A DNA stretch of 44,166 nt from Vannielia sp. (GTDB lineage: Bacteria; Pseudomonadota; Alphaproteobacteria; Rhodobacterales; Rhodobacteraceae). The DNA is taken from the NCBI RefSeq assembly GCF_029212645.1, contig NZ_JARGND010000024.1:1-44166 (forward strand), read 5' to 3'. Below the pieces are notes generated by a model. The model saw only the letters and a list, made by a program, of their open reading frames with translations, had not been told where the DNA came from and made no database searches. The first letter of the stretch is position 1, and each line of letters begins with the position of its first letter. Positions 7,599 through 16,375 of this stretch are shown here, piece by piece. The translations under genes and the position numbers were made by a program.

Positions 7599-8234
7599 TC
7601 ACACAGGTTCGCGGCACAGTTCGGCCGGGTGGACAGTGTCTTGCACCAAGGCCTGAGCGGCATCGGCAAAGATGCGGATCGGGTTATCCTCCGCAAGTGT
7701 GGCGCATCGCTGGTGGAACGCCGGCAGCCAGGTGAGAACCTGCTGGTCCAGAAACGCCACCGCCGGGATTGGCACCGGTTCGCCCTGTTCCTCACGCTCA
7801 AGGAGCTCTGCCGCCACCTGAAGCTGCACCCCCAGATGGTCTGCGGGTTCGCTTACCCCCTCGGGCAGTTGCATCTCCATTTCCTGCAAAAGAGCGATCA
7901 TGTCGCGGGCGGGTTTCTGGAACAGCAATCCATTGTCGCTCAGATACACCGACGCATAGGGCAAGGCCGCACGCGGGCCGCCCATATCGAACGCGCCGGT
8001 AAACGCGCTGCTGATCCGGGCCTGAAGGTGCGCGAGGGTGTCTGCGTTGGCCACCGCGTCTTTCAACCAGCTTGCCGGAGATGCCAGCACCGGATCGTAT
8101 TGCAGGCTTGTCAGGAACTGGCGGCCTTCAACCGAATTGTAGCTTTCCAGCTTGGCCAGATCCGGCGGGCACAGAAAGAACTGTGCCAGCCAGCGATATG
8201 CAACAACGCGCGGGATCATATGGGTGTCAGTCAT
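7599..8234 (-). CDS. dorD: TorD/DmsD-family molybdoenzyme chaperone
   Basis: This is a cytoplasmic maturation factor that would bind the DorA Tat leader and apo-enzyme until cofactor insertion. The product is an all-helical protein of about 211 residues with the family EPADHLGVQL motif (about 130-139) and the expected length. The ATG at 8234 overlaps the dorC stop codon (8227-8229) and has GGAG six bases upstream, so translational coupling is likely. An upstream in-frame ATG at 8246 would overlap dorC further and is less likely. The order dorC-dorD-dorA matches Rhodobacter dor operons. Confidence 0.92.
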   Translation of the reverse strand: MTDTHMIPRVVAYRWLAQFFLCPPDLAKLESYNSVEGRQFLTSLQYDPVLASPASWLKDAVANADTLAHLQARISSAFTGAFDMGGPRAALPYASVYLSDNGLLFQKPARDMIALLQEMEMQLPEGVSEPADHLGVQLQVAAELLEREEQGEPVPIPAVAFLDQQVLTWLPAFHQRCATLAEDNPIRIFADAAQALVQDTVHPAELCREPV

Positions 8235-9402
8235 GATGCGCTCCACCGGTATCTTTTGCGTGCAGTTGCAGGTATTTCTGCAACAGGCGGTACTCTTCCT
8301 TGTCGAGCGTGATGAACCGCTTCATCGCCTTCAGCGTTCCGATCCACTGGTTGCTCAGCGAATGGGACGGCTCGGGCTTGGAGTGGCACACGCCGCAGCT
8401 TGCCGTGTACATCTCTGAGGTATAGTCCCAGAGCGGCTCGATATCCGCGATCATATCTTCCGGCGCGACCCAGGCTGACAGGCTGACCTTGTGCCAGACG
8501 AGATCGGTGTCAGGGTCAGTCTCGGTGCCATGGATCTCGATCCGGTCAACGGCCGATTTCTTCACCGTTGCCTCGAAGATCCGTTGCCCGCGCAGGGCAT
8601 AAACCACCTGGCCCACGCCATCCTGCTGCCACCCCTCGACGCTGACCTTGACCATGCCCTTGTCGCGATCCTCAACCTTGAGGTGCGTCGCGGCCAGAAC
8701 CTGCCCGATGGCCTCTTCTCCGGCTTTGGCATTCTCTGCCGAGCCGTAAAGCGGGATTGTCTTCAACGGATAAAGGTTATCGCCATCCACGCCTTTCGCC
8801 GCCACTTCTTCAAGCTCTTCGAACTTCTTGCGAAAGCCCTGCGACAGATCCGGAAGTTTGTGCGCGATGCCCTTGTGACAATCGATACAGGTATCGCCGC
8901 GCGCAATCCCGGCTTGCATCAACTTGGCCGCGTTCGGGCTTTGCTGTTCGAAATCCATATGCTCGACCGCATGGCAGTTGCGGCATTCCAGCGAGTCATT
9001 GGCTTCCATCGTCGCCCAGACGCTTTGCGCCAACTCGGCGCGATGCGCTTCGAACTTTTCGGGTGTGTCGATCACCCCGGTCACGAAGTGGCCGTAGAGT
9101 TCGCCCGAGGCCTGGACCTTGCGGATCATCTTGGGCAGCCATTTCTTGGGCACGTGGCAATCAGCACAGACCGCGCCGACGCCCGATGCGTTCATGTAGT
9201 GCGGGGATTGCACATACTCCTTGTAAACATTGTCACGCATCTCATGGCAGGAGATGCAGAACTCCATCTCGTTGGTGGCTTCCATCGCGGTGTGAAAACC
9301 CCCCCAGAAGATGATTCCGGCGACAAAACCGCCAATCAACAGGACCCCAAGGGACAGTGCACCAGCGGGCCCCCAAAACTTATTCCATATTCGTTTGATC
9401 AT
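8227..9402 (-). CDS. dorC: Pentaheme NapC/NirT-type cytochrome c, quinol-to-DorA electron donor
   Basis: This is a membrane-anchored periplasmic cytochrome that oxidises quinol and passes electrons to DorA. The 391-residue product has one N-terminal membrane anchor (about 12-34) and four NapC-type heme sites: CISCH 49-53, CADCH 79-83, CRNCH 140-144 and CIDCH 172-176. A C-terminal domain carries a fifth heme, CGVCH 336-340. Five hemes and this split architecture define TorC/DorC as opposed to tetraheme NapC. GGAGG lies upstream of the ATG at 9402. It is the first gene of the leftward dor operon, divergent from dorR with 114 bases between starts. Its residues 241-384 are paralogous to the separate monoheme cytochrome at 4289-4924. 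Confidence 0.96.
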   Translation of the reverse strand: MIKRIWNKFWGPAGALSLGVLLIGGFVAGIIFWGGFHTAMEATNEMEFCISCHEMRDNVYKEYVQSPHYMNASGVGAVCADCHVPKKWLPKMIRKVQASGELYGHFVTGVIDTPEKFEAHRAELAQSVWATMEANDSLECRNCHAVEHMDFEQQSPNAAKLMQAGIARGDTCIDCHKGIAHKLPDLSQGFRKKFEELEEVAAKGVDGDNLYPLKTIPLYGSAENAKAGEEAIGQVLAATHLKVEDRDKGMVKVSVEGWQQDGVGQVVYALRGQRIFEATVKKSAVDRIEIHGTETDPDTDLVWHKVSLSAWVAPEDMIADIEPLWDYTSEMYTASCGVCHSKPEPSHSLSNQWIGTLKAMKRFITLDKEEYRLLQKYLQLHAKDTGGAHHD

Positions 9403-9440
9403 TTTTACGCCTCCGTCTTGGTCTGGTCTTAGAGGGCGGC

Positions 9441-9504
9441 TGTAAACGTCTTACTTTTGGGCTTTGAACCGTTGGTAAAAATATGTAAACGCCGTGTAAA
9501 TGAC
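9441..9504. promoter_or_regulatory. Candidate DorR operator region between dorC and dorR
   Basis: Plus-strand repeats begin at 9441 (TGTAAACGTC), 9474 (GGTAAAAATA), 9484 (TGTAAACGCC) and 9495 (TGTAAATGAC). The spacings of 33, 10 and 11 bases keep all copies near one DNA face. The last three repeat the 10/11 layout found upstream of dorA. They lie about 40-100 bases upstream of dorC and end only 13 bases before the dorR start. Activation of dorC and self-control of dorR is a reasonable inference. Confidence 0.6.
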
Positions 9505-9516
9505 GGAGAGCGCTGT

Positions 9517-10236
9517 ATGAAACTGGCAAAACAGATTCTGGTCGTCGAAGATGATCCGACCAGTCTTGAAGCGGTTGCCGGTTACTTCGAAGTTGAAGGT
9601 TACCGCGTGGTGCGTGCGCGCGACGCGGATGAAATGGAGCGCGAGTTAGAACGCCATGTGATTGACCTTGTGGTGCTCGATATCCGGCTGCCAGGCAAAG
9701 ACGGGCTGACCCTGTTGCAAGAGTTGCGCAGCCATTCGGACGTGCCGGTGATTGTGGTGAGTGCGCGCACCGAAGATGTTGATCATATCGTCGCGCTTGA
9801 AATCGGCGCGGATGATTACATGGACAAGCCGATCAGCCTGCGCGAGCTTCTGGTGCGCACCAAGAACATCCTGCGCCGCATGGCTGTGCCGGTGACGCCC
9901 AATCAGCAGGAAGTTGAAGTTCAGGAATTCAACGGCTGGGTGCTGGATCGGGCCGCGCGTTCCTTGACATCATCGACAGGTGAAGACGTTCACTTGACCC
10001 GAGGCGAATTTGACCTTTTGAGCTTCATGGCGCAACGCCCGGGGCGGGTGTTGCAGCGCGATCAGCTTCTGGACTGTCTGGCGGGAAGGGAATGGCAGCC
10101 CTTTGACCGAACAATCGACGTGCTGATCGGACGGTTGCGCAACAAGATTGAACCCGATCAAAAAGCGCCGACGATTGTGATTACAGTGCACGGCATTGGC
10201 TATGTCTTCATGGGAAAGCCCACCGCCACGGCGTGA
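9517..10236 (+). CDS. dorR: OmpR-family response regulator, TorR/DorR type
   Basis: This is a cytoplasmic DNA-binding regulator expected to activate dorCDA when phosphorylated by the hybrid kinase at 1874-4258. The 239-residue product has a receiver domain (acid pair about 11-13, phospho-acceptor Asp55 in VVLDIRLPG, Lys104 in YMDKP) and a C-terminal winged helix (about 135-235, with LTRGEFDLL and the TIDVLIGRLRNKIE recognition region). The ATG at 9517 is preferred over the in-frame ATG at 9457 because CGGAGAG lies just upstream and the receiver domain starts there. The longer form would also cover the direct repeats. It is divergent from dorC, and candidate binding repeats abut its start. Confidence 0.93.
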   Translation: MKLAKQILVVEDDPTSLEAVAGYFEVEGYRVVRARDADEMERELERHVIDLVVLDIRLPGKDGLTLLQELRSHSDVPVIVVSARTEDVDHIVALEIGADDYMDKPISLRELLVRTKNILRRMAVPVTPNQQEVEVQEFNGWVLDRAARSLTSSTGEDVHLTRGEFDLLSFMAQRPGRVLQRDQLLDCLAGREWQPFDRTIDVLIGRLRNKIEPDQKAPTIVITVHGIGYVFMGKPTATA

Positions 10237-10271
10237 GGCCTGAGTGTGAATGGAGCGGCGGGGCGGCTGGC

Positions 10272-10289
10272 AGGGCTTTGGCAAGCCCT
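10272..10289. terminator. Small hairpin between convergent dorR and antiporter genes
   Basis: Arms AGGGCTT (10272-10278) and AAGCCCT (10283-10289) enclose loop TGGC. It lies in the 51-base convergent gap and touches the antiporter stop codon. No T-tract follows on either strand, so termination is uncertain. Confidence 0.3.
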
Positions 10290-12798
10290 ATTCCGGTTCC
10301 TGCGTCGAGGCGAAGGCATCGGGGGCGATGCCGCGCTTTTCGGCGCTGGCTTGCACCGCCGATTGCAGGGTTTCGCTGCGCGACAGCAGGCGGCGGAAGC
10401 GCTCTTCATCCATAATGAGCAGGGTGGAGGGGGCGATGGCGCGGGCTTCCACCCGGAGCCGTTTTTGCATGAGAATCGCCATTTGGCCAAACATCTCGCC
10501 CCGCCCCAGACGCCAGGTTTGGCCCGCACTTTCCAGCTCAACCGCGCCGGAGGCGATGAAACACACGCGTTTGGCGGTGGTGTCCTTGTGGACGAGCACA
10601 TCGCCCGCATTCGCATATTTGGTTTTCAGGGCGCGGCCGAGGCGCTTTACGCTGGCATCGTCGAGGTCTTCAAACAGCGGGAATTGGCGCACCAGTTCAA
10701 CCCGTTGAAGGGTGATATCAAGGTGGGGGCGCTCTTCAACGGCGGCGCGGCGGGCGGAGAGATCCTGCATCAGGGTGGTGTAAACCTCGGAGCCGATCAC
10801 GCCGTCTTCGCGCATTGTGGTGTACTCGCGTTCTTCGATCCGCAGGGCCGTTCGGCGGATGAAGCGGCGCTCCAGTTCCTCGGCATATCCGGGGTATTGC
10901 AGGCGCAGCCCGTCGAGGGCCGTTTCAACGCCCTCGATGCGGCGCAGGATCATTTCTTGCAACAGATCAGCAAGGCGGCGGCCATAGATGCGGCGGATGC
11001 GGCCCTCGATGAAGGCGCCCAGATCCTTGAGGATCAACCGCTGGGACAAGAGCTGCTCAAAGCGATCCGCCGTCAGCCGGACAAGTGGCTTTGAGATGCC
11101 CATTCGGTGGTGCAGGATCACCGCCGCGCGGAAGGATTGACCATAGGCAACAGAGCGGCGCGCGGCACGCTGGTAGCCGCTGCGCCCGCCGGTGCGTGCT
11201 GCTTCGATCAGCCTGTCGGCGTTGTGCAGCACCTGTTCGGCCATGCGGGCCGAGATCGTGCGCTCGCGGACGCGTTCAAGGATGATGTCGCGCTCAAAAG
11301 CGGCGAGGGAGATGAGGCCCAGGGTCACGCGGTCTCGCTCGAGGATATCGTCGCTTTCCTCGGCGGATTTGACGGCCGCTTCCAGACGCACGCCAAATTC
11401 CTTGGCTTCGGCGCGCACGATATCATGGGTCAGATCATAGTTTTCGGCTGTTCGCGCCACGTCTTCGCGCACGGTTTGCAGGGCCACGGCGACCACCTGG
11501 CGCGACAGCGCGTCATCAATCGGGGAGAGGCGATCAAGGCCGAGCCAACGGATCACCAACCTCAGCGTTGTGCCCTGAACCAGAAGGGTAAACAGCGCGA
11601 AACCGGTGGCAAGAATGCCGACAACGCGTTGAATTTCATCGGGCACGCGCACGCTTTCGGTGACGGCGAGAGCCAGGGCAAGTGTAACCGCGCCCCGCAG
11701 CCCGCCCCACAAAATGGCCACGCGGTAGCGCCGCTCAACGGGGGGAGAAACCCGCAGCATCGTGAGCATGGGCAGCAGGCCGAACAGGATCATCATGCGG
11801 GCGGCAATCGCAGCAAGAATGACCACGCCAAGCAGGGCGAGATCGCCAAGGCGCACGTCTTCAAGGAGCCGCGGGATCAGGAGCGCGGCGAGGATGAAGA
11901 TCAGCGCCCCCGCCCAATGCGCCAGCAAGTCCCAGACCTCGCGCAGGTTGATCCACGCCTGCGGCGGCAGCCGCCCCGGCCCGGTGAGATTGAGGGTAAG
12001 GCCCGCCACGACAACCGCGATCACCCCCGAAGCGCCAACGCTTTGTTCGGCGATGATATAGGCGAGGTAGGGCAGAGCCACGGAGAGCGATATTTGCGCC
12101 AGTTCGTAGCGCTCGAAGGCGGCCATCACCCAAACGGCACAGCGGGCGGTGAGCCACCCGATCAGGGCGCCGCCCAGGATGAGGCGGGGAAATTGCGCGA
12201 GCGCGTCGATCAGCGTGGGGTTGGGTGTGCCCAACGTTACAAAGCCCATGAACAGGCCAAAGAGCGCGATAGCGGCAGCGTCGTTCAGCAGGCTTTCGCC
12301 CTCGATGATCCGGGCCACCCGGCGGGGGGCCGAGATGGAGCGGAAGATCGACACCACCGCCGAAGGGTCTGTTGTGGAAACGATCGCGCCGATCAGCAGG
12401 CAGCCCATCAGCGGCAGCGTGCTGGCCCAGGAAAGCGCATAGCCCACAGAGATTGTCGCCGCGACAACCGCCACGATTGCCAGCATCAAGATCGGCACCC
12501 AATCGTCGATCATGCGCTTGAGGTTCATCCCCAAGGTCGCTTGGAACAGGAGTGTCGGCAGGAACACGTAGAGGAACACGTTCGATTTGATCGGCAGGCC
12601 GAGGATCGCCTCGGCCACGGGGTTCAGCGCATCGGTCAGGTCTGTGCGAAGGAAAAACAGCGCGCCCGCGCCGATCAGGATGCCGACACTGGCCAAAATA
12701 ACGGTGTAGGGCAGCCGCAAACGCGCGGCCAGTGGCTCTGACACCCCGATCACGAGGAAGAGCGACGCGATGACCGTTGTAATCAGTACGATATCCAT
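10288..12798 (-). CDS. CPA1-family Na+/H+ antiporter with C-terminal cyclic-nucleotide-binding-like domain
   Basis: This is a predicted inner-membrane cation/proton exchanger for pH and sodium homeostasis. The 836-residue product has about 12-13 membrane segments over the first ~420 residues, with NhaP/NHE signatures SLLNDAAAIALFG and WGGLRGAVTLALALA. A charged helical cytoplasmic region covers about 430-700. A cNMP-binding-type beta-barrel lies at about 702-825 (FPLF-DLDD, FIASGAVEL, FGQMAIL). In that domain the Glu of the canonical FGE-LA motif is Gln, and the PRAA-type Arg position is shifted, so true cAMP binding is doubtful. The layout resembles SOS1-like and sperm-type NHE exchangers. 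It starts from an ATG at 12798, 94 bases after the transglycosylase gene on the same strand. Confidence 0.9.
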   Translation of the reverse strand: MDIVLITTVIASLFLVIGVSEPLAARLRLPYTVILASVGILIGAGALFFLRTDLTDALNPVAEAILGLPIKSNVFLYVFLPTLLFQATLGMNLKRMIDDWVPILMLAIVAVVAATISVGYALSWASTLPLMGCLLIGAIVSTTDPSAVVSIFRSISAPRRVARIIEGESLLNDAAAIALFGLFMGFVTLGTPNPTLIDALAQFPRLILGGALIGWLTARCAVWVMAAFERYELAQISLSVALPYLAYIIAEQSVGASGVIAVVVAGLTLNLTGPGRLPPQAWINLREVWDLLAHWAGALIFILAALLIPRLLEDVRLGDLALLGVVILAAIAARMMILFGLLPMLTMLRVSPPVERRYRVAILWGGLRGAVTLALALAVTESVRVPDEIQRVVGILATGFALFTLLVQGTTLRLVIRWLGLDRLSPIDDALSRQVVAVALQTVREDVARTAENYDLTHDIVRAEAKEFGVRLEAAVKSAEESDDILERDRVTLGLISLAAFERDIILERVRERTISARMAEQVLHNADRLIEAARTGGRSGYQRAARRSVAYGQSFRAAVILHHRMGISKPLVRLTADRFEQLLSQRLILKDLGAFIEGRIRRIYGRRLADLLQEMILRRIEGVETALDGLRLQYPGYAEELERRFIRRTALRIEEREYTTMREDGVIGSEVYTTLMQDLSARRAAVEERPHLDITLQRVELVRQFPLFEDLDDASVKRLGRALKTKYANAGDVLVHKDTTAKRVCFIASGAVELESAGQTWRLGRGEMFGQMAILMQKRLRVEARAIAPSTLLIMDEERFRRLLSRSETLQSAVQASAEKRGIAPDAFASTQEPE

Positions 12799-12892
12799 GA
12801 GGATTGAATATCACACGTAGATTTCAGCGCACCTGGAAATGGACGGTTGGAGCGTGATGATAGACGATTCTCCCAGGGGCGCAGAGACGGCC

Positions 12893-14125
12893 TTAGCGAA
12901 GCGCCTTTTTCATTGCGGCATCGGGGAAGCAGGTGGCGGGCTGGCCCTTGGCCTCTTGCCAGCGGCCTATGGAGCGGCGGGTTTTGAACCCCGCCAGCCC
13001 ATCAGCACCGCCCACATCGTGGCCGCTCCGCTCCAGCGCGCGCTGCATGGCGGCGACATCCGAGCGCATCAGCCCGCCGACACGGCCCCATTTGCCCGCA
13101 AAATCGCCAACGCCATATTGAATGCGATCCCCCACATGGCCAACGAACAGCGCGTAGAGGTCTGACATGTTGTAATCTTTCAGCACAAAAAAATTGGGCG
13201 TGACAATGAAGGCCGGGCCATGGCGACCCGCGGGCAGCATCAAAAAGCCCTCGCCGGAAAGTTCCTTGCCGGGGAAGGGTTTGCCGGAGGTGCGGGTGAT
13301 GCCCATGGCGGCCCAATCGCGGATGCGGCGGCCCTGGTCGGGGCCTTCGAGCGTGCAGGAGACCGACGGCGGCAGGCGTACCTCAAAGCCCCAGTCGCGG
13401 CCCTTTACCCAACCATGACGCGCCAGATATTGGCCGATGGAGGCGATGGTATCAGCCTCGGAGCGCCAGATATCGGCGTGGCCATCGCCATCGCCATCAG
13501 CGGCGTACTTCAGAAAATTCGTGGGCATGAATTGCGGCTGGCCCAGCGCCCCGGCCCATGAGCTTTTCATCACGCCGGGCGGGGCGTGGCGGGCTTGGGC
13601 GATTTGCAGGGCGGCGACAAGCTCATCGGTGAAATAGGCGGCACGGGTCGACATGAAGCCTTTGGTGGCCAGCACCTCGAAGGCGTTATGCGGGATCTTG
13701 GCGCGGCCATAGGCGCTTTCGCGGCCCCAGATCGCAAGAATGATACGGCCCGGCACGCCGGTGCGCCGCTCGGTGGATTTGAGGGCAGCGGCGTGGCGCC
13801 TGGCCATTTGGCGGCCCGTTGAGGTGGCCCCGTTGACCGAGCCTGCGGAAAAGTATTTGCCCGGTGCGCCAAACTCCGCCTGCCGCTGGGTGCGCGGGGT
13901 TTTTGGCTTGGTGCCCGGTGGCGCCAGATCAGGCAGTTTCCAGTTGAGGCGGGTGCCTTTGAAAGCCGCCTCATAGGTGGCGCGCGACACCCCTTTGGCG
14001 CGGGCGCGGGGCCAGATGGTGCTTTCGAGCCAGCCTTGAAACTGGCGCTCAATAGCGGCGCGGTTCTGGGCGGCGGCGGGGGCTGCGAGGGCGATGAGCA
14101 GGGCGAGGGCCAGGATAAAGCGCAT
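12893..14125 (-). CDS. MltB-family lytic murein transglycosylase
   Basis: This is a periplasmic enzyme cleaving peptidoglycan glycan strands to 1,6-anhydro products during wall turnover. The 410-residue product has a signal peptide (about 1-20, ending APAAAQ). The catalytic domain (about 25-330) has the presumed catalytic Glu136 in AIWGRESAYGR, plus GALGQPQFMPTNF and the acidic DGDGDGHADIW segment typical of SltB/MltB. A C-terminal peptidoglycan-binding module lies at about 345-405 (VAAMQRALERSGHDVGGADG). No lipobox cysteine is visible, so the product is probably soluble. The ATG at 14125 begins the signal peptide. It may share a transcript with the antiporter 94 bases downstream. Confidence 0.92.
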   Translation of the reverse strand: MRFILALALLIALAAPAAAQNRAAIERQFQGWLESTIWPRARAKGVSRATYEAAFKGTRLNWKLPDLAPPGTKPKTPRTQRQAEFGAPGKYFSAGSVNGATSTGRQMARRHAAALKSTERRTGVPGRIILAIWGRESAYGRAKIPHNAFEVLATKGFMSTRAAYFTDELVAALQIAQARHAPPGVMKSSWAGALGQPQFMPTNFLKYAADGDGDGHADIWRSEADTIASIGQYLARHGWVKGRDWGFEVRLPPSVSCTLEGPDQGRRIRDWAAMGITRTSGKPFPGKELSGEGFLMLPAGRHGPAFIVTPNFFVLKDYNMSDLYALFVGHVGDRIQYGVGDFAGKWGRVGGLMRSDVAAMQRALERSGHDVGGADGLAGFKTRRSIGRWQEAKGQPATCFPDAAMKKALR

Positions 14126-14186
14126 GGCGCCACGGTAGCGGAGGCGGGCCGAAAGGGCCAGCCGAAGTGGTGCGATCAGGGCCGGA

Positions 14187-15800
14187 TCAGGCTGGCGCTA
14201 GGGCGGCGGCCTTGATCATGTCGGCGGCTTTTTCGGCGATCATGATGGTTGGGGCGTTGGTATTGCCTGAGGTGATGCGCGGCATGATCGACGCATCGAC
14301 CACGCGTAGCCCTTCAAAGCCTTTCACCCGCAGTTCGGCATCCACCACGGCAGCGGTGTCATCGCCCATCCGCGCGGTGCCGACCGGGTGGAAGATGGTG
14401 GAGGCGATGCGCGCCGCCCCATCGACCAGCTCGGCATCGCTTTGCGCCTCCATCCCCGGTTTGAACTCTTCGGGGAGATAGGGCGCGAGCGGCGATTGCT
14501 CCATGATCCGCCGGGTCAGCCGGATGGCGCGGGCGGCGGTGAGGCGGTCTGCCTCGGTGGAGAGGTAATTGGGCTGGATTTCGGGGTGAGCCTGCGGGTC
14601 GGGCGAGGTGATGCGCACATGGCCACGGCTTTCGGGGCGCAAATGGCAGACCGAGGCGGTGATCGCCGGGAAGCTGTGGGGGGCCTGGCCAAAAGCCTCC
14701 AGCGAGACCGGCTGAACGTGAAATTCAAGGTCTGGCGTGGCGATATTGGGCGCGCTTTTGGCGAAGGCGCCAAGCTGGCTTGGGGCCATCGACATGGGGC
14801 CGGAACGCTTGAGCAGATATTCCAGCCCGATCTTGGCCTTGCCGTAGAGCGTGGCCGAAAGCGTGTTGAGGGTGAGGGCGTTGTGCACCTTATAGGCGCA
14901 GCGGATTTGCAAATGGTCTTGCAGGTTGCCGCCCACATCGGCGCGGTCTGCCAGCACCTCAATGCCGTGCTCTTGCAGCAAAGCGCCGGGGCCGATGCCC
15001 GAAAGCTGGAGCAGTTGCGGCGAGTTGGTGGCCCCGGCGGAAAGGATCACCTCGCGACGGGCATGGGCCTCGGCGGCTTCTCCCTTGTGGCGAAAGGTGA
15101 GGCCGGTGGCGCGGCGGCCCTCAAAGGTGAGCCGCTCGGCCTGAGCGCCGGTGAGCACGGTGAGGTTGGCGCGGTTTTTGGCCGGGCGCAGGAAGCCCTT
15201 GGCGGTAGACCAGCGCCAGCCCGCCTTTTGGTTGACCTTGAAGTAGCCAACGCCCTCATTGTCTCCGCGGTTGAAATCATCGCTAGCGGGCAGGCCGGCG
15301 GCAATGGCGGCCTGTTTCCACGCATCGAGGATTTCCCAGCTGAGGCGCTGCTCTTCGACCCGGTATTCGCCGCCTTCGCCGTGGGCTTCATCGGCACCGG
15401 CATAGTAATCCTCGGATTTGCGGAAGTAGGGCAGCACATCGTCCCAGCCCCAGCCGGAGAGGCCCATTTGCTGCCAGCCGTCATAATCAGCCGATTGGCC
15501 GCGCAGGTAGAGCATCCCGTTGATCGACGAGCAGCCACCAAGGATGCGGCCCCGAGGGTAGCCCAGTGAGCGCCCGCCAAGCCCTTCGCAGGGGGCGGTT
15601 TTATAGCCCCAGTCGGTGCGCGGGTTGCCGATGCAATAAAGGTAGCCAACGGGGATATGGACCCAGTGGTAATTGTCCTTGCCGCCCGCTTCGAGCAGCA
15701 GCACGCGCGTGGCGGGGTCTTCGCTGAGGCGGTTGGCAAGGACGCAGCCTGCGCTGCCCGCTCCGATGACGATATAGTCGTAGCTGCCGTGGTCTTGCAT
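14187..15800 (-). CDS. GMC-family FAD oxidoreductase (choline dehydrogenase-like)
   Basis: This is a predicted FAD-dependent alcohol dehydrogenase of the glucose-methanol-choline family. The 537-residue product has an N-terminal Rossmann motif [15 protein letters not shown] (about 11-25), the GMC signature around [18 protein letters not shown] (about 84-101), and C-terminal catalytic His471 (HPVGTARMG) and Asn515 (GNTNAP). The 44-residue spacing of His and Asn matches the choline oxidase pair. The true substrate is not evident: no betB or betI neighbour is present, so choline itself is unproven and other primary alcohols are equally possible. The ATG at 15800 is preceded by GGGAGG. No membrane segment or signal peptide is seen. 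Confidence 0.9.
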   Translation of the reverse strand: MQDHGSYDYIVIGAGSAGCVLANRLSEDPATRVLLLEAGGKDNYHWVHIPVGYLYCIGNPRTDWGYKTAPCEGLGGRSLGYPRGRILGGCSSINGMLYLRGQSADYDGWQQMGLSGWGWDDVLPYFRKSEDYYAGADEAHGEGGEYRVEEQRLSWEILDAWKQAAIAAGLPASDDFNRGDNEGVGYFKVNQKAGWRWSTAKGFLRPAKNRANLTVLTGAQAERLTFEGRRATGLTFRHKGEAAEAHARREVILSAGATNSPQLLQLSGIGPGALLQEHGIEVLADRADVGGNLQDHLQIRCAYKVHNALTLNTLSATLYGKAKIGLEYLLKRSGPMSMAPSQLGAFAKSAPNIATPDLEFHVQPVSLEAFGQAPHSFPAITASVCHLRPESRGHVRITSPDPQAHPEIQPNYLSTEADRLTAARAIRLTRRIMEQSPLAPYLPEEFKPGMEAQSDAELVDGAARIASTIFHPVGTARMGDDTAAVVDAELRVKGFEGLRVVDASIMPRITSGNTNAPTIMIAEKAADMIKAAALAPA

Positions 15801-16375
15801 CCGGGCCTCCCTGTGCTGCCCTCATGGAATAGACGGTGACGAGCGAGAAAGAAATGCAGGAATTTGTGCGCGCGCGCGGCAGGCGCGTGAGGGGAACTTG
15901 AGGCGGGGTTCGGCCACGAATCGATGGGGAAAGCGGCGGCGGATCGCGACCCGGTTGGAGAGGCGAAAGGGCCACGCGGCGCGAAAGCTGCAAAATAATC
16001 AAACGGTTTTGGCGTGGAGCGCTTGGTTTGCCGCGCCGGTGGTTTGATCCCCAGGCGCGGGATGTTTGGGCCGCGTGGGCGTGCAAAACAGCCCGCGTGG
16101 CAATCACCGTATGGTTGCGTATCCCCCAGAAAAACAGGGGTGTCTTTGACCACGGGAGCGACAGCCGCGCCATGGCGGGGCGGCGCGCGTGGCTCACTGC
16201 ACGGCGATTTGCCAAGCGCCCGCAGGCCAGGGCGAAAGGGCTATGGGGATAAGGCACGAGCAATTTGGCGCGCCTTCGAAAGCCTTGAGTGAAGCGTCAG
16301 GTGTGTGCCAGCGTGGGCGATACAAAAAGACGGACCGCGCGCCGGAGGGCGCATTTGTCAAACTGGGAGGTTACT
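15801..16375. other. 575-base intergenic stretch without a convincing gene
   Basis: This lies between divergent GMC and tctC genes. Open frames here lack ribosome sites and recognisable protein features, and overlap each other on both strands, so they look like GC-driven noise. A short hairpin, GCGCC-GGAG-GGCGC, lies around 16340-16353 shortly before the tctC ribosome site. The stretch probably contains the two divergent promoters and possibly an untranslated leader. Confidence 0.5.

Noticed and set aside
11107-12741. 544-residue plus-strand open frame rich in His, Arg and Gln
   Set aside because: It is antisense to the Na+/H+ antiporter. The odd composition is what the complementary strand of a membrane protein gene gives.
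15601-16292. Several open frames between the GMC and tctC genes
   Set aside because: Basic, low-information translations without ribosome sites, overlapping each other on both strands.
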